DNA of 64,000 nucleotides from an uncultured Pseudomonadota bacterium (GTDB taxonomy: Bacteria; Pseudomonadota; Gammaproteobacteria; Burkholderiales; SG8-39), in assembly GCA_903829815.1 (NCBI GenBank), contig CAIKRR010000076.1, positions 48,349 through 112,348 on the forward strand, read 5' to 3'. Both the position numbers and the translations under genes were made by a program. The first letter of the stretch is position 1; every line of letters begins with the position of its first letter. The notes beneath the pieces were generated by a model, which worked only from the letters and a program-made list of their open reading frames with translations, searched no databases and was not told the origin of the DNA. Below, in pieces: positions 45,721 through 55,756 of this stretch.

Positions 45721-45784
45721 GGATCACAATGCGGGTTAAGGTGAACTGTTCAATCGCTGAAGTGCACGCGCAAGGAGCTTCCCC

Positions 45785-46825
45785 ATGTCAGCCGTCATGA
45801 AGCCCGACAATCAGGCAGAACGCAAGGCGTTCTACGACCGTATCGACACCCGCAACGTCACCCCGCTGTGGGAAGTGCTGCACGGTCTGATCATCAAGGA
45901 GCCCAATACCCAGGCCAAGCCCTATCTTTGGGACTGGGCGCAGATGAAGCCCTGGATCCTCGAGTCGGCCAAACTCATCACCGCCGAAGAAGCCGAGCGC
46001 CGTGTGCTCGTGCTCGAGAACCCCGGTCTGCGCGGCAAGTCGCGCATTACCAACAGCCTGTATGCAGGCCTGCAGCTCATCATGCCGGGAGAGGTCGCAC
46101 CGGCACACCGGCACAGCCAGTCGGCGCTGCGCTTCGTGATCGAGGGCCATGGCGCCTACACCTCGGTCGAGGGCGAGAAGGTGTTCATGAGCCCGGGGGA
46201 CTTCATCATCACCCCGTCCTGGACCTTCCACGACCACGGCAACCCCGGCACCGAACCGGTGATCTGGATGGACGGTCTCGATGTGGCGATCGTCGAACTG
46301 TTCGACGCTCAGTTCCTCGAGCGTCCCGATTCCAAGGTGCAGCATACGAGCAAGAGCCAGGGGGAATCCTTTGCCCGTTTCGCCACCACGATGCTGCCGC
46401 TCAACTATCGTGCATCCAGCGGCACCTCACCGCTTTTCTGGTATCCCTACGACCGATCGCGCGAAGCGCTGGCGACGCTGTCGAAAGTCGAAGACCCCCA
46501 TCCCGCACATGGCTGGAAGCTGCAGTACGCCAATCCGGCTACCGGCGGTTTCGTGATGCCGACGATCGCTACATTCCTGCAGATGATCCCCAAGGGCTTT
46601 CGCGGCCAGGACTACCGCTCGACCGATGCCACGGCCTTCACGGTGATCGAAGGCACCGGCACCTTCACCTGCGCCGGTCAGTCCTTCCGGTACGGGCCGA
46701 AAGACGTGTTTGTGGCACCGTCATGGCGCCCCTGGCACCTGGACGCCGACGAGGAGAGCGTGATCTTTTCGTTCTCCGATCGCCCGGTACAGCAAGCCCT
46801 CGACCTGTGGCGCGAGCAGGCCTGA
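45785..46825 (+). CDS. gtdA: Gentisate 1,2-dioxygenase
   Basis: A 346-residue bicupin Fe(II) dioxygenase that cleaves gentisate (2,5-dihydroxybenzoate) to maleylpyruvate. The N-terminal cupin carries the metal ligands in VAPAHRHSQSALRFVIEGHG (near residue 108) and GDFIITPSWTFHDHGNPGTE. The C-terminal cupin (GTGTFTCAGQSFRYGPKDVF) lacks the full metal set, as usual. AAGGAGC lies before ATG 45785. Maleylpyruvate isomerase and fumarylpyruvate hydrolase are not next to it, so the rest of the gentisate path lies elsewhere. Regulators of the LysR type are also absent. Confidence 0.9.
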   Translation: MSAVMKPDNQAERKAFYDRIDTRNVTPLWEVLHGLIIKEPNTQAKPYLWDWAQMKPWILESAKLITAEEAERRVLVLENPGLRGKSRITNSLYAGLQLIMPGEVAPAHRHSQSALRFVIEGHGAYTSVEGEKVFMSPGDFIITPSWTFHDHGNPGTEPVIWMDGLDVAIVELFDAQFLERPDSKVQHTSKSQGESFARFATTMLPLNYRASSGTSPLFWYPYDRSREALATLSKVEDPHPAHGWKLQYANPATGGFVMPTIATFLQMIPKGFRGQDYRSTDATAFTVIEGTGTFTCAGQSFRYGPKDVFVAPSWRPWHLDADEESVIFSFSDRPVQQALDLWREQA

Positions 46826-46848
46826 ACGACGACTGAGGGGCGCTGCGC

Positions 46849-47913
46849 TCAGCGGGCAGCCAGACGGGCTGCCAGCAGCGGTTTCACCTCGTTCGTCAGA
46901 CGCTCGATGGTTTCGGTGCAATGGCGCGGATCCATCGCGCCAAAGCGGGCGATGAAGATCGCCTCGTTGAAGCCCATCCGGGCGTAGGGCTCGAGGCGCC
47001 TGGCAGCCTCTTCGGGCGAGCAGATGAGCGTGCGCGCGCGCACCAGTTCCAGCGGGTCGGTGGCCCCTGACAAGGCTGTCAGTCCACGCAGGTCGGCTGG
47101 GGTGGAGTCGTCCCATTCGTCATGCTGCAGCAACTTCACGAATGCACCGGCGTGCTCGGCCAGCGGCAAGCCGGCGCGCTCGAGCGCTTCTTCTTCGCTA
47201 TCGGCAATGCAAACCATGAACGACACACCGCTGCGACGCGCCTGGGCCGGGTGCCCGGCAGCGGCATACGCTTCGCAATACCAGCGATGTTTTTCGGCCA
47301 GTGAATCAACGCTCATCGGATACTGATTCATCATCAGTCGCAGGCCCGCACTCCCCGCGCGCTCGAAGCTCAGGCGGTCATTCGAAGCAGCGATCCAGAT
47401 CGGAATCACATCCTGCAGCGGGCGCGGCCACGGTTGCAGACGCCCGAACGAGTGAAACCGCCCGTGATGCTCGAAGGGCTCGCCGCGCCAGAAGCGCTGG
47501 ATCACCTCGAGGGCTTCGCTCACACGCTCTGCGGTCTCGGCGCGGTCGATGCCGAACGCATCGAACTCGTGAGGTACGAAGCCCCGCGAGATACCCATTT
47601 CGAAACGCCCGCCCGAGAGCTGATCGACCATGGCGTAGTCTTCGGCGACCTGCAGCGGATGGCGCAGGGGCACAAGCGAGACGCCGGCCGAGAGCCTGAT
47701 GTGCTTCGTTTCGCGCGCCCACGCTGCCAGCAACACCGCCGGGTTGGGCACCGGTCCGCCGTAATAATGAAAGTGGTGCTCGGTGGTGAGAACACGCGCC
47801 CAACCCAGCCGATCGGCGAGCCTGACCGACTCGGTCATCGACTCGTAGAAGGCGTTGAGCGACTCGGTGTAATGCGAACGCCATGTGGGCAGATAGAATA
47901 AGGAGAAATCCAT
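46849..47913 (-). CDS. Luciferase-like (LLM class) flavin-dependent monooxygenase
   Basis: A 354-residue TIM-barrel protein. It begins MDFSLFYLPTWRSHYTESLN and shows ARVLTTEHHFHYYGGPVPNP, AWARETKHIRLSAGVSLVPL and VDQLSGGRFEMGISRGFVPH, the core of bacterial-luciferase-like FMN monooxygenases. These oxidise substrates with reduced flavin from a separate reductase. The frame is open to 48066, but the start at 47913 gives the family N-terminus; another in-frame ATG is 47955. It is divergent from the RidA gene at 47954 with almost no gap, and its 3' end converges with gentisate dioxygenase. Confidence 0.88.
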   Translation of the reverse strand: MDFSLFYLPTWRSHYTESLNAFYESMTESVRLADRLGWARVLTTEHHFHYYGGPVPNPAVLLAAWARETKHIRLSAGVSLVPLRHPLQVAEDYAMVDQLSGGRFEMGISRGFVPHEFDAFGIDRAETAERVSEALEVIQRFWRGEPFEHHGRFHSFGRLQPWPRPLQDVIPIWIAASNDRLSFERAGSAGLRLMMNQYPMSVDSLAEKHRWYCEAYAAAGHPAQARRSGVSFMVCIADSEEEALERAGLPLAEHAGAFVKLLQHDEWDDSTPADLRGLTALSGATDPLELVRARTLICSPEEAARRLEPYARMGFNEAIFIARFGAMDPRHCTETIERLTNEVKPLLAARLAAR

Positions 47914-47953
47914 GAAGTGCAGTTCCAGATACTTCCAGACAGGATAATCGGTC

Positions 47954-48379
47954 ATGTTCACAGTACTACAGCCGCCCGGATGGGCCAAGCCCCGCGGGTA
48001 TGCCAACGGCATTGCCGCCGACGGGGTATCGATCTTCGTGGCCGGGCAGATCGCGTGGGACGCCAATGCCCAGATCGTGTCAGACGACTTCGCCTTGCAG
48101 GTGCGTCAGGCGTTGATGAATATCGTGGATGTGCTCGCCCAGGCCGGCGCACGACCGGAACATATCGTCCGTATGACCTGGTATGTCACCAGCAAGCGCG
48201 CGTACCTCGATGCTGGGCGCGCAGTCGGTGCGCACTATCGCGACATCATCGGCCGTCATTTTCCGGCGATGACGGCGGTGGAAGTCACCTCGCTCATGGA
48301 AGACCGCGCACAGGTCGAGATCGAAGTGACTGCGATGATGCCTGCCACGAGCCCGCTGAGCGTTGGAGACATCCGATGA
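47954..48379 (+). CDS. RidA-family protein
   Basis: A 141-residue protein of the YjgF/YER057c/UK114 fold. It shows QPPGWAKPRGYANGIAADGV, IFVAGQIAWDANAQIVSDDF and HIVRMTWYVTSKRAYLDAGR, matching RidA-like proteins. The canonical Arg of imine deaminases, usually after the YVT/F-strand, is not clearly visible, so it may be a substrate-binding or hydrolase-like subgroup rather than a 2-aminoacrylate deaminase. The stop overlaps the next gene's ATG (ATGA), so the two are translated together. Confidence 0.85.
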   Translation: MFTVLQPPGWAKPRGYANGIAADGVSIFVAGQIAWDANAQIVSDDFALQVRQALMNIVDVLAQAGARPEHIVRMTWYVTSKRAYLDAGRAVGAHYRDIIGRHFPAMTAVEVTSLMEDRAQVEIEVTAMMPATSPLSVGDIR

Positions 48380-49212
48380 GCATCGACCACGAACGCCGTT
48401 ACAACCCGCGCACCACGGTCCACGACCGACAGACGATAGCGGCACGATGGGACGTCGTGTCCCAGCGCGTGCGCAGCGATAGTCGTTGCCGGCTCGATAT
48501 CGCCTATGGCGCCGGTCCGATGGAGAAGCTGGACCTCTTTCTCCCCGAGGGCCCGGTCCGTGCGCTCCTGGTCTTCATTCACGGGGGCTACTGGCGCGCA
48601 AACGACAAGCAAGACTTTGCTTTCCTGACGCCGGCCTTCACCCGCGCGGGCGTTGCCGTAGCGCTGCCCAACTATTCGCTATGCCCTGCAGTCACCGTCG
48701 ATGCCATCGTCACTCAAATGCTTCAGGCGTGCGCCTGGCTGTATCGGAACGGCCGTCACTTTGGCGCTCCTCCAGGCGATCTGGTCGTCAGCGGCCACTC
48801 AGCCGGCGGCCATCTGACCGCAATGATGATGGCGGCCCTCTGGCCACAGGTCGCTACCGACCTGCCGGCAGATGTCGTTCGAACCGGTATCTCGTTCAGC
48901 GGCATCTACGACGTGCGCCCCCTGATGCAGGTCGAGTCGATCAACTCGGAGGTACGTCTCACCGATGCGATGGCCACCAAGGTCAGCCCGGCACTCCTGC
49001 CACCAGCCACCTCAGCGCCACTGCACACCTTCGTGGGCGCCGATGAAAACGAGGGGTTTCACCTGCAGAACACGCTGATCGGAGAGGCGTGGCCCGCCGT
49101 CGTGCGGCATCATCCGGACATACCAGGCGCCAACCACTTCACGCTGCTGGACCACATCGCAGACCCACTGAGCACGCTCAATCGCGATCTGCTCGATCTG
49201 ATCGTGCGCTGA
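48376..49212 (+). CDS. Alpha/beta hydrolase, kynurenine-formamidase-like
   Basis: A 278-residue esterase/amidase. The oxyanion motif is VFIHGGYWRANDKQDFAFLT and the nucleophile elbow is VVSGHSAGGHLTAMMMAALW (GxSxG). The Asp/His are probably in GADENEGFHLQ and GANHFTLLDHI. The HGGYW sequence is typical of aryl-formamidase-like hydrolases. Together with the RidA and luciferase-like neighbours it resembles the rutA-rutC-rutD logic of uracil catabolism, though the amidohydrolase RutB is missing. ATG 48376 overlaps the RidA stop. Confidence 0.83.
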   Translation: MSIDHERRYNPRTTVHDRQTIAARWDVVSQRVRSDSRCRLDIAYGAGPMEKLDLFLPEGPVRALLVFIHGGYWRANDKQDFAFLTPAFTRAGVAVALPNYSLCPAVTVDAIVTQMLQACAWLYRNGRHFGAPPGDLVVSGHSAGGHLTAMMMAALWPQVATDLPADVVRTGISFSGIYDVRPLMQVESINSEVRLTDAMATKVSPALLPPATSAPLHTFVGADENEGFHLQNTLIGEAWPAVVRHHPDIPGANHFTLLDHIADPLSTLNRDLLDLIVR

Positions 49213-49249
49213 GCCCGAGCGACGCGTGTTGGGTCTGACGCGCGCTACT

Positions 49250-49286
49250 GCGAGGGGGGTTCCTGGGCGGAACCCGCGCGCCTCGC
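49250..49286 (-). terminator. Hairpin after rplQ, possible transcription terminator
   Basis: GCGAGG (49250-49255) pairs with CCTCGC (49281-49286) and GGGTTCC (49257-49263) with GGAACCC (49269-49275) around a five-base loop. It is placed just beyond the last ribosomal gene on the minus strand. There is no U-tract after it, so termination is probable but not certain. Confidence 0.5.
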
Positions 49287-49301
49287 AGGCGTACGAAGGG
49301 G

Positions 49302-49691
49302 TCAGGCCTTCGCGTCAGGTTGCGATTCGGCGTCGGGTCGATCCATCAATTCGACCATCGCCATGGGCGCATTGTCCCCGACACGAAAGCCGCACTTCAA
49401 AATGCGCAGGTAGCCGCCGTTGCGCTGGGCGTAGCGTGGCCCCAGAACCTCAAAGATCTTGGTGACCATCTGCCGATCGCGCAGGCGATTGAAGGCGAGC
49501 CGCCGATTGGACAGACTCGGATGCTTTCCCAACGTGATGATCGGCTCGACAACCCGGCGCAATTCCTTGGCCTTGGGCAGTGTCGTGCGGATCAGCTCGT
49601 GGTCGAGCAACGAGTTCGTCATGTTGCGCAGCATCGCAAGCCGGTGGCTCGATGTGCGATTCAGTTTCCGAAGACCGTGTCCGTGACGCAT
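49302..49691 (-). CDS. rplQ: 50S ribosomal protein L17
   Basis: A 129-residue L17, last gene of the ribosomal supercluster. It starts [20 protein letters not shown] and has [20 protein letters not shown], the family core, which lies near the exit-tunnel side of the 50S subunit. The tail after MVELMDRPD is slightly long and acidic. It follows rpoA by 54 bases, and the hairpin at 49250-49286 lies beyond its stop. Confidence 0.97.
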   Translation of the reverse strand: MRHGHGLRKLNRTSSHRLAMLRNMTNSLLDHELIRTTLPKAKELRRVVEPIITLGKHPSLSNRRLAFNRLRDRQMVTKIFEVLGPRYAQRNGGYLRILKCGFRVGDNAPMAMVELMDRPDAESQPDAKA

Positions 49692-49745
49692 GATGTAACC
49701 GTTTCCTGAGGGCTTCGCCTGGGCGAGGCCGGGTTGTGAGGGAGA

Positions 49746-50729
49746 TCAGCCGCGCAGAGGATCCGAACCGACCGGAGGCCAGTTGTCCAGACGCATACCG
49801 AGCGTCAGACCACGCGCTGCCAGCACTTCCTTGATCTCGTTGAGCGACTTGCGCCCGAGATTCGGGGTCTTCAACAGCTCGGTCTCGGTTCGCTGAATGA
49901 GGTCACCGATGTAATAGATGTTTTCGGCCTTGAGGCAATTGGCCGAGCGCACAGTGAGCTCGAGATCATCGACCGGACGCATGAGAATGGGGTCGACCGT
50001 ATCCTTCTTCTCGATCAGGGCGGGCTCGCTCGTTCCTTCGAGGGCAGCAAATACCGACAGCTGATCGACCAGGATACGAGCCGAGTGCCGGATCGCCTCT
50101 TCGGGCTCGATGACACCGTTTGTCTCGATATCCATCAAAAGCTTGTCAAGGTCGGTGCGCTGCTCGACCCGGGCGCTTTCGACCTGGTAGCTGACGCGAC
50201 GAACTGGCGAGAAGGACGCATCGAGAATGACCCGCCCGATGGTCTTGGATTCCTCCGGCATCATCCGGATATTGCCCGGCTGATAGCCACGACCGCGCTC
50301 GACGCGGATGGTCATATCGAGCTTACCCCCCGGCGACACGTGGGCGATGACGTGATCGGGGTTGATGATCTCGACGTCGTGGGTGAGAACGATGTCGCTG
50401 GCGAGAACCGGCCCTTCACCCTCGCGCAGGATGTGCAGCGTAGCCTCGTTGCCGCTGGCCAGCTTGAAGACCACCCCTTTCAGATTGAGCAGGATTTCGA
50501 CGACGTCTTCCTGCACACCTTCAATGGTGGAATACTCGTGCAGTACGCCGGCGATCTGCACCTCGGTGGCAGCAAAGCCGGGCATCGAGGAGAGCAAGAC
50601 CCGACGAAGGGCGTTGCCGAGCGTGTGGCCAAAGCCGCGCTCAAACGGTTCCATCACCACGCGCGCATGGTACGGGCCGAGCACTTCGACGTCGATGATG
50701 CGGGGTTTCAGAAATCCGATGTTCTGCAT
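49746..50729 (-). CDS. rpoA: DNA-directed RNA polymerase alpha subunit
   Basis: A 327-residue alpha subunit. The N-terminal assembly domain has [20 protein letters not shown] and [20 protein letters not shown]. The C-terminal domain that contacts UP elements and activators contains [20 protein letters not shown] and [20 protein letters not shown]. Length is within the betaproteobacterial norm. It sits between rpsD and rplQ as in E. coli-like alpha operons. Confidence 0.98.
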   Translation of the reverse strand: MQNIGFLKPRIIDVEVLGPYHARVVMEPFERGFGHTLGNALRRVLLSSMPGFAATEVQIAGVLHEYSTIEGVQEDVVEILLNLKGVVFKLASGNEATLHILREGEGPVLASDIVLTHDVEIINPDHVIAHVSPGGKLDMTIRVERGRGYQPGNIRMMPEESKTIGRVILDASFSPVRRVSYQVESARVEQRTDLDKLLMDIETNGVIEPEEAIRHSARILVDQLSVFAALEGTSEPALIEKKDTVDPILMRPVDDLELTVRSANCLKAENIYYIGDLIQRTETELLKTPNLGRKSLNEIKEVLAARGLTLGMRLDNWPPVGSDPLRG

Positions 50730-50822
50730 TGATGATCCTCACACTTCCATGAAGGCCGCGCCTGCAGGGCTTGCAGCAATGCCCTGCGCGGCTGGGGCCC
50801 GGTCGGCAACCGGGTTGTCCGA

Positions 50823-51452
50823 CTACTTCGAATAGAGCTCGACGACCAGGCTCTCGTTGATGTTCGACGGGAGCTCGGAGCGTTGCGGCATCGCCTTGAA
50901 GGTACCTTTGAGTCCCTTGACGTCGACCTCGATCCACTCTGGGAATCCGCGGCCTTCAGCCGCCTCGGCGGCGCCCTTCACCCGCAAATGACCCTTGGCC
51001 CGCGTGGCCACCTCGACAACATCGCCGGGACGAACCTGATACGACGGAATGTTGACCCGACGACCGTTGACAAGAATGCCATTGTGTCGGACAACTTGCC
51101 GTGCTTCGGTACGCGAGGATCCAAAACCCATGCGATACGATACGGTGTCCAGACGCGACTCGAGCAACTGGAGCAGGTTGTCGCCGGTGATGCCCTTGCG
51201 ACGATCGGCCTCGGCATAGATGCGACGGAACTGCCGCTCGAGAACGCCGTAGGTCTTGCGGACCTTCTGCTTCTCACGCAACTGCTTGCCATAGTCGGAC
51301 ATCCGCTGGCCGGACTTCTGGCCATGCTGCCCAGGGGCATAACTGCGTCGCTCCACCGCACACTTGTCGGTGAAGCATTTCTCGCCTTTCAGGAAAAGCT
51401 TCTCGCCTTCCCTGCGGCACTGACGGCACTTGGCGTCAAGATTTCGGGCCAC
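50823..51452 (-). CDS. rpsD: 30S ribosomal protein S4
   Basis: A 209-residue S4, an early 30S assembly protein. It has [20 protein letters not shown], then the S4 RNA-binding domain [20 protein letters not shown] and [20 protein letters not shown]. In E. coli S4 represses the alpha operon through a leader near rpsM; the short leader here leaves little room for that structure. Confidence 0.98.
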   Translation of the reverse strand: MARNLDAKCRQCRREGEKLFLKGEKCFTDKCAVERRSYAPGQHGQKSGQRMSDYGKQLREKQKVRKTYGVLERQFRRIYAEADRRKGITGDNLLQLLESRLDTVSYRMGFGSSRTEARQVVRHNGILVNGRRVNIPSYQVRPGDVVEVATRAKGHLRVKGAAEAAEGRGFPEWIEVDVKGLKGTFKAMPQRSELPSNINESLVVELYSK

Positions 51453-51468
51453 GCTTCGCGCTCCTTCG

Positions 51469-51885
51469 TTAGATACGACGCCGCTTGGGCGGACGGCAAC
51501 CGTTGTGCGGCACCGGGGTCACGTCTGAAATGCTGGTGATCTTCAGACCCAGCGCGTTGAGGGCTCGAACCGCCGATTCACGCCCGGGACCAGGTCCCTT
51601 GATGCGTACCTCGAGGTTCTTGACACCACATTCTTGTGCAGCACGACCGGCGTTCTCAGCCGCGATCTGAGCGGCAAACGGCGTGCTCTTGCGAGAGCCC
51701 TTGAAGCCCTGCGCGCCAGATGTCGACCATGACAGGGCATTGCCCTGACGATCGGTGATCGTGATGATCGTGTTGTTGAAGGAAGCGTGAACATGAGCGA
51801 TGCCTTCTGCCACGTTCTTCTTGACCTTCTTGCGGGCACGACTTGCTGCTGCCGCGGCTGCCTGCTGCTGTTGTTTGGTTGCCAT
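51469..51885 (-). CDS. rpsK: 30S ribosomal protein S11
   Basis: A 138-residue S11 with an extra N-terminal poly-Gln/Ala/Ser stretch of about 18 residues. The core is [20 protein letters not shown] and [20 protein letters not shown], ending in the basic [15 protein letters not shown]. It lies in the 30S platform and binds 16S rRNA. Its N-terminal tail is low complexity and may be disordered. Confidence 0.97.
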   Translation of the reverse strand: MATKQQQQAAAAAASRARKKVKKNVAEGIAHVHASFNNTIITITDRQGNALSWSTSGAQGFKGSRKSTPFAAQIAAENAGRAAQECGVKNLEVRIKGPGPGRESAVRALNALGLKITSISDVTPVPHNGCRPPKRRRI

Positions 51886-51909
51886 GTGTCTCTCGTTGAA
51901 CGCTCAGGA

Positions 51910-52287
51910 TCACTTGCCGGGTTGGGGCTTGCCAGCAATCGCGGCCTTGCGCGGACCCTTGCGGGTACGAGCGTTGGTGCGCGTGCGCTGGCCCCGTGCC
52001 GGCAGGCCGCGTCGATGACGCATCCCGCGATAGCACGACAGGTCCATCAACCGCTTGATGTTCATCGAGACTTCGCGACGCAGGTCACCCTCTACGGTGA
52101 AACGGCCGACCGCTTCACGCAGCCGATCCATCTCGCCATCGGTCAGGTCCTTCATCTTGCGAGTCGGAACGATGTTGGTCTGTGCGCAGATAACCTGGGC
52201 ACGTGCACGGCCGATCCCGTAAATCGCGGTAAGCGCGATGTCGGCCTGCTGATGATTGGGGATATTGACCCCCGCGATACGAGCCAT
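51910..52287 (-). CDS. rpsM: 30S ribosomal protein S13
   Basis: A 125-residue S13. It starts [20 protein letters not shown] and ends with the basic tail contacting the P-site tRNA ([20 protein letters not shown]). Helix segment [18 protein letters not shown] is conserved. It is the first gene of the alpha operon; a strong extended -10 promoter (52312-52341) lies immediately upstream. Confidence 0.97.
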   Translation of the reverse strand: MARIAGVNIPNHQQADIALTAIYGIGRARAQVICAQTNIVPTRKMKDLTDGEMDRLREAVGRFTVEGDLRREVSMNIKRLMDLSCYRGMRHRRGLPARGQRTRTNARTRKGPRKAAIAGKPQPGK

Positions 52288-52311
52288 TGAAGCCTCGGAT
52301 AAAAACTGACA

Positions 52312-52341
52312 ATTATAACAAGAACGATAGCGTCACGGTAA
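52312..52341 (-). promoter_or_regulatory. Alpha-operon promoter upstream of rpsM
   Basis: Reading the minus strand, TTACCG (52341-52336) is 18 bases from a perfect TATAAT (52317-52312), preceded by TGT to give an extended -10 (TGTTATAAT). The predicted start is near 52305, about 18 bases from the rpsM ATG. It lies in the gap after rpmJ. Confidence 0.75.
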
Positions 52342-52351
52342 CCTGAGACGG

Positions 52352-52465
52352 TCAGCCCTGGCGCTGCTTGTGGCGCGGTTCCTTGCAGATCACCCGCACG
52401 ACACCATTGCGCTTGATGATCTTGCAGTTCCGGCACAGTTTCTTCACTGACGCACGAACCTTCAT
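52352..52465 (-). CDS. rpmJ: 50S ribosomal protein L36
   Basis: A 37-residue protein missed by length-filtered ORF calling. Translation reads [20 protein letters not shown] then [17 protein letters not shown]. It has the C-x2-C-x12-C-x4-H zinc pattern of the zinc-binding L36 form. It sits between infA and rpsM, as expected in Burkholderiales. GGAGAGC lies just before the ATG. Confidence 0.95.
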   Translation of the reverse strand: MKVRASVKKLCRNCKIIKRNGVVRVICKEPRHKQRQG

Positions 52466-52554
52466 GTTGCTCTCCTTGCATCCCTCGCGGGCCGCCGTTC
52501 CAACCGACCCGAAGGTCGGCTGATTGCCTTCAATCTGTCACACCGTTGCCGGCG

Positions 52555-52773
52555 CTACTTCGTCCGGAACACGATCCGGGCGCGCGTCACGTCGTAAGGC
52601 GTGATCTCAACCGTTACCTTGTCTCCGGGCAGGATCCGGATGTAATTCATCCGCATCTTCCCCGAAATGTGCCCCAATACGACGGCACCATTCTCCAGTC
52701 GGACCCTGAAGGTCGCATTCGGGAGGGATTCGACAATCTCCCCCTGCATCTGAATCACATCGTCTTTTGACAT
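52555..52773 (-). CDS. infA: Translation initiation factor IF-1
   Basis: A 72-residue OB-fold protein. Its sequence [20 protein letters not shown] and [20 protein letters not shown] matches IF-1, which binds the 30S A site during initiation and supports IF-2 and IF-3. It lies between secY and rpmJ, a common arrangement in this lineage. The gene is 9 bases after the secY stop. Confidence 0.97.
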   Translation of the reverse strand: MSKDDVIQMQGEIVESLPNATFRVRLENGAVVLGHISGKMRMNYIRILPGDKVTVEITPYDVTRARIVFRTK

Positions 52774-52782
52774 GCTTTGGCG

Positions 52783-54102
52783 TCAGCGCTCCAGCGTTTT
52801 GAAGTTCGACTTCTTGAGCAGGCTCTCGTACTGATGCGACATGAGGTAGGCCTGCACCTGCGCCATGAAGTCCATGGTGACGACAACGATGATCAGCAGC
52901 GAGGTGCCACCGAAGTAGAAGGGCACATTCCACTTGAGAATGAGAAACTCGGGCAACAGACAGATGAGGGTGATGTAGACAGCCCCCACCAGCGTGAGCC
53001 GCATCAGGATCTTTTCGAGATAGCGCGAGGTCTGCTCGCCAGGACGGATGCCCGGAATGAATGCCCCAGACTTCTTCAGGTTGTCAGCCAGATCCTTCGG
53101 GTTGTACTGGAGCGCGGTGTAGAAGAAGCAGAAGAACACGATGCCGGCAGCATAGATCATCACGTAGATGGGTTGCCCGGGCGAGAGCGCCGCCGCCACG
53201 TCCTTGAGCCAGTTGCCACCGTCGTGACTGCCGAACCAGTTGGCAATGGTTGCTGGAAACAGGATGATCGAAGAAGCAAAGATAGGCGGAATGACACCGG
53301 CGCTGTTCAACTTGAAAGGCACATGCGAACTTTGACCGCCGACCATGGTTCGCGCGCCGACCTGGCGCTTGGCATAGTTGACCAGCACCTTGCGCTGGCC
53401 ACGCTCCACGAAACAGACCAGCCAGGTCACGAGCGCAATGGCGATGCAGATGAGCAGGGCGCTGAAAGGTCCCATCGCGCCGGTATTCACCAGTTCGAAC
53501 AGACCGGCGATCGCACTCGGCAAGCCCGCCGCGATACCGGCGAAGATGATGATCGAAATCCCGTTACCGAGTCCACGCTCGGTGATCTGCTCACCGAGCC
53601 ACATCAGAAACATGGTGCCAGTCGTGAGCGTGACGACACTGGTCACTCGAAACATCAACCCGGGATCGAGCACGAGGTTGGGTTGCGATTCAAGCATCAC
53701 CGAGATGCCCGTGGCCTGAAACACCGCAAGAGCAACCGTTCCGTAGCGCGTGTACTGGGTGATCTTGCGTTGGCCCGAGGCGCCCTCTTTTCGCAGCGAC
53801 TCGAGCTGCGGCGAAACAGTGGTGAGCAACTGCATGATGATCGACGCTGAAATATAAGGCATGACCCCCAGCGCGAACACCGTGAAACGCGAGAGCGCCC
53901 CACCGGAAAACATGTTGAACAGACCGAGAATCCCGCCCTGTTGCCCCTTGAACAAGGTAGCGAGTTCGTTCGGGTCGATCCCCGGAACGGGAATATGCGC
54001 ACCGATGCGATAGACGACGAGCGCACCCAACAGAAACCACAGCCGACGCTTGAGGTCGGCATGGTTGCCTGCTTTGCCAGCGGGTGAGTTGCGTGTCGCC
54101 AT
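52783..54102 (-). CDS. secY: Protein translocase subunit SecY
   Basis: A 439-residue channel protein with ten membrane helices. Key stretches are [40 protein letters not shown], and [20 protein letters not shown]. The plug/second-loop and C-terminal [18 protein letters not shown] are typical. ATG 54102 ([12 protein letters not shown]) is preferred over an open frame to 54201 that overlaps rplO. It forms the SecYEG pore for protein export. Confidence 0.97.
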   Translation of the reverse strand: MATRNSPAGKAGNHADLKRRLWFLLGALVVYRIGAHIPVPGIDPNELATLFKGQQGGILGLFNMFSGGALSRFTVFALGVMPYISASIIMQLLTTVSPQLESLRKEGASGQRKITQYTRYGTVALAVFQATGISVMLESQPNLVLDPGLMFRVTSVVTLTTGTMFLMWLGEQITERGLGNGISIIIFAGIAAGLPSAIAGLFELVNTGAMGPFSALLICIAIALVTWLVCFVERGQRKVLVNYAKRQVGARTMVGGQSSHVPFKLNSAGVIPPIFASSIILFPATIANWFGSHDGGNWLKDVAAALSPGQPIYVMIYAAGIVFFCFFYTALQYNPKDLADNLKKSGAFIPGIRPGEQTSRYLEKILMRLTLVGAVYITLICLLPEFLILKWNVPFYFGGTSLLIIVVVTMDFMAQVQAYLMSHQYESLLKKSNFKTLER

Positions 54103-54139
54103 CGGAAATCGAGTCAGTCCCTGTTCGTCGGTCAGTCGG

Positions 54140-54589
54140 TCAGGCCGCGTCAGCCGGCTCGGCGATACTGCCACCCAGCGCTTCGATCGCCGCACGGGCA
54201 CCCTTGGTCGCGCCTACCCCGACCAGATTGACCTTGCGCGTCAGTTCACCCGCAAGAATCACCTTGGCGCGCACAGCGAGGCGCGACACGACACCGGCGG
54301 CCTTCAGCAGTTCAAGGTCAACTTGTTCGGCGCCGATCCGCTCGATATCCGAGAGGCGAACTTCGGCACTGAGACCCCGCTCGAGGGATGTGAACCCACG
54401 CTTGGGAAGGCGCCGATACAGCGGCATCTGACCGCCTTCGAAACCGACCTTGTGGAATCCGCCCGAACGCGACTTCTGGCCCTTGTGACCGCGCCCGGCG
54501 GTCTTGCCCAGCCCTGAGCCGATACCGCGCCCGACGCGCTTGTCGGAGTGCCGAGCGCCAACGCCTGGCTTGAGAGTATTGAGTTTCAT
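54140..54589 (-). CDS. rplO: 50S ribosomal protein L15
   Basis: A 149-residue L15. It opens [20 protein letters not shown] and has the glycine-rich RNA-binding region [20 protein letters not shown]. The C-terminal [20 protein letters not shown] is conserved. It precedes secY as in all spc operons. Confidence 0.97.
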   Translation of the reverse strand: MKLNTLKPGVGARHSDKRVGRGIGSGLGKTAGRGHKGQKSRSGGFHKVGFEGGQMPLYRRLPKRGFTSLERGLSAEVRLSDIERIGAEQVDLELLKAAGVVSRLAVRAKVILAGELTRKVNLVGVGATKGARAAIEALGGSIAEPADAA

Positions 54590-54594
54590 CGCTC

Positions 54595-54777
54595 TTATCC
54601 TTCTGCGCGGAGCAGATAGCCGACCGAGCGGATCATGCCGCGCGATGCCGGAGTGTCGATCACCTCGACGGTCTGATGCATCCGACGCAGCCCGAGACCG
54701 CGCACGGTGGCACGGTGCGCCTTCTTGCAGCCGATCGGGCTCTTCACGAGCGTAACCTTGATTGTCTTTTCAGCCAT
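54595..54777 (-). CDS. rpmD: 50S ribosomal protein L30
   Basis: A 60-residue L30. It reads [20 protein letters not shown] with [20 protein letters not shown], the usual short bacterial form. ATG 54777 is preferred over an upstream in-frame start at 54798 that overlaps the rpsE end region. It lies between rpsE and rplO. Confidence 0.96.
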   Translation of the reverse strand: MAEKTIKVTLVKSPIGCKKAHRATVRGLGLRRMHQTVEVIDTPASRGMIRSVGYLLRAEG

Positions 54778-54807
54778 GAACCTTCTCTCCGTTTGCACGA
54801 CCAGGCA

Positions 54808-55332
54808 TCACGCCTTGCCGAGCAGTTCCTCGACGGTAATGCCGCGTTTGGCAGCAATTTCGTACGGGGTATTCATGGACTGCAGCCCATTGATGGTTGC
54901 GCGCACCACGTTGTAGGGGTTGCTGGTGCCAATGATCTTGGCCAGCACATTGGTCAGGCCCATCACTTCGAACACGGCACGCATCGGGCCGCCAGCAATG
55001 ATCCCGGTACCTTCCGAGGCCGGCTGCATCAGGACCGTGCATGCGCCATGGCGACCGACCACAGCGTGGTGCAAGGTCCCGTTCTTCAAGCTGACGCGAG
55101 TCATCTTTCGACGAGCCTCTTCCAGCGCCTTCTGGACAGCGACCGGAACCTCACGCGCCTTGCCCTTGCCCATCCCCACGCCGCCGTCACCATCGCCGAC
55201 AACCGTGAGCGCAGCGAACCCCAGGATACGTCCACCCTTCACCACCTTGGTGACCCGGTTGACCGCAACCATCTTCTCGCGAAGCCCGTCGCCGCGGTCT
55301 TCCTGCTGCTGCACCTTCTGAACTCGTGCCAT
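54808..55332 (-). CDS. rpsE: 30S ribosomal protein S5
   Basis: A 174-residue S5. The double-stranded RNA-binding domain has [20 protein letters not shown], followed by [20 protein letters not shown], then [21 protein letters not shown]5 lies near the decoding centre and influences fidelity. Its position between rplR and rpmD is canonical. Confidence 0.98.
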   Translation of the reverse strand: MARVQKVQQQEDRGDGLREKMVAVNRVTKVVKGGRILGFAALTVVGDGDGGVGMGKGKAREVPVAVQKALEEARRKMTRVSLKNGTLHHAVVGRHGACTVLMQPASEGTGIIAGGPMRAVFEVMGLTNVLAKIIGTSNPYNVVRATINGLQSMNTPYEIAAKRGITVEELLGKA

Positions 55333-55387
55333 CTCGACTCCTCAGCGTGTCAGGGCTACGGCCCGTGACCCGCGAATGCTGTGTCAA

Positions 55388-55744
55388 TCAGAACTTGAGA
55401 CCGGCCTCACGCGCCGCGTCTGCCAGCGCCTTAACCCGCCCGTGATAACGAAAGCCACCGCGGTCGAAGGCGACACGATCGATGCCCACCTTCTGGGCTT
55501 CGGCCGCGATGCGCTGCCCTACCAATACGGCTGCTTCTACATTACCGCCGTTGGAGACCTGCCCACGCAGATCCTTCTCGAGCGTTGATGCGCTCGCGAG
55601 CACCGTCGCCCCATCGGCAGTGAAGACCTGCGCATAGATGTGCAGGTTGGTACGGTGTACCGAAAGTCGCGGCACCCCGAGCTCGTGAATCTTTGCCCGG
55701 GTCGGCCGCGCACGGCGCAGTCTGGATATGTTCTTGTCGGTCAT
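55388..55744 (-). CDS. rplR: 50S ribosomal protein L18
   Basis: A 118-residue L18, a 5S rRNA-binding protein. It has [20 protein letters not shown] and the conserved end [20 protein letters not shown] with AGLKF. It follows rplF by 12 bases. Confidence 0.98.
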   Translation of the reverse strand: MTDKNISRLRRARPTRAKIHELGVPRLSVHRTNLHIYAQVFTADGATVLASASTLEKDLRGQVSNGGNVEAAVLVGQRIAAEAQKVGIDRVAFDRGGFRYHGRVKALADAAREAGLKF

Positions 55745-55756
55745 GGCCTCGCGCCT

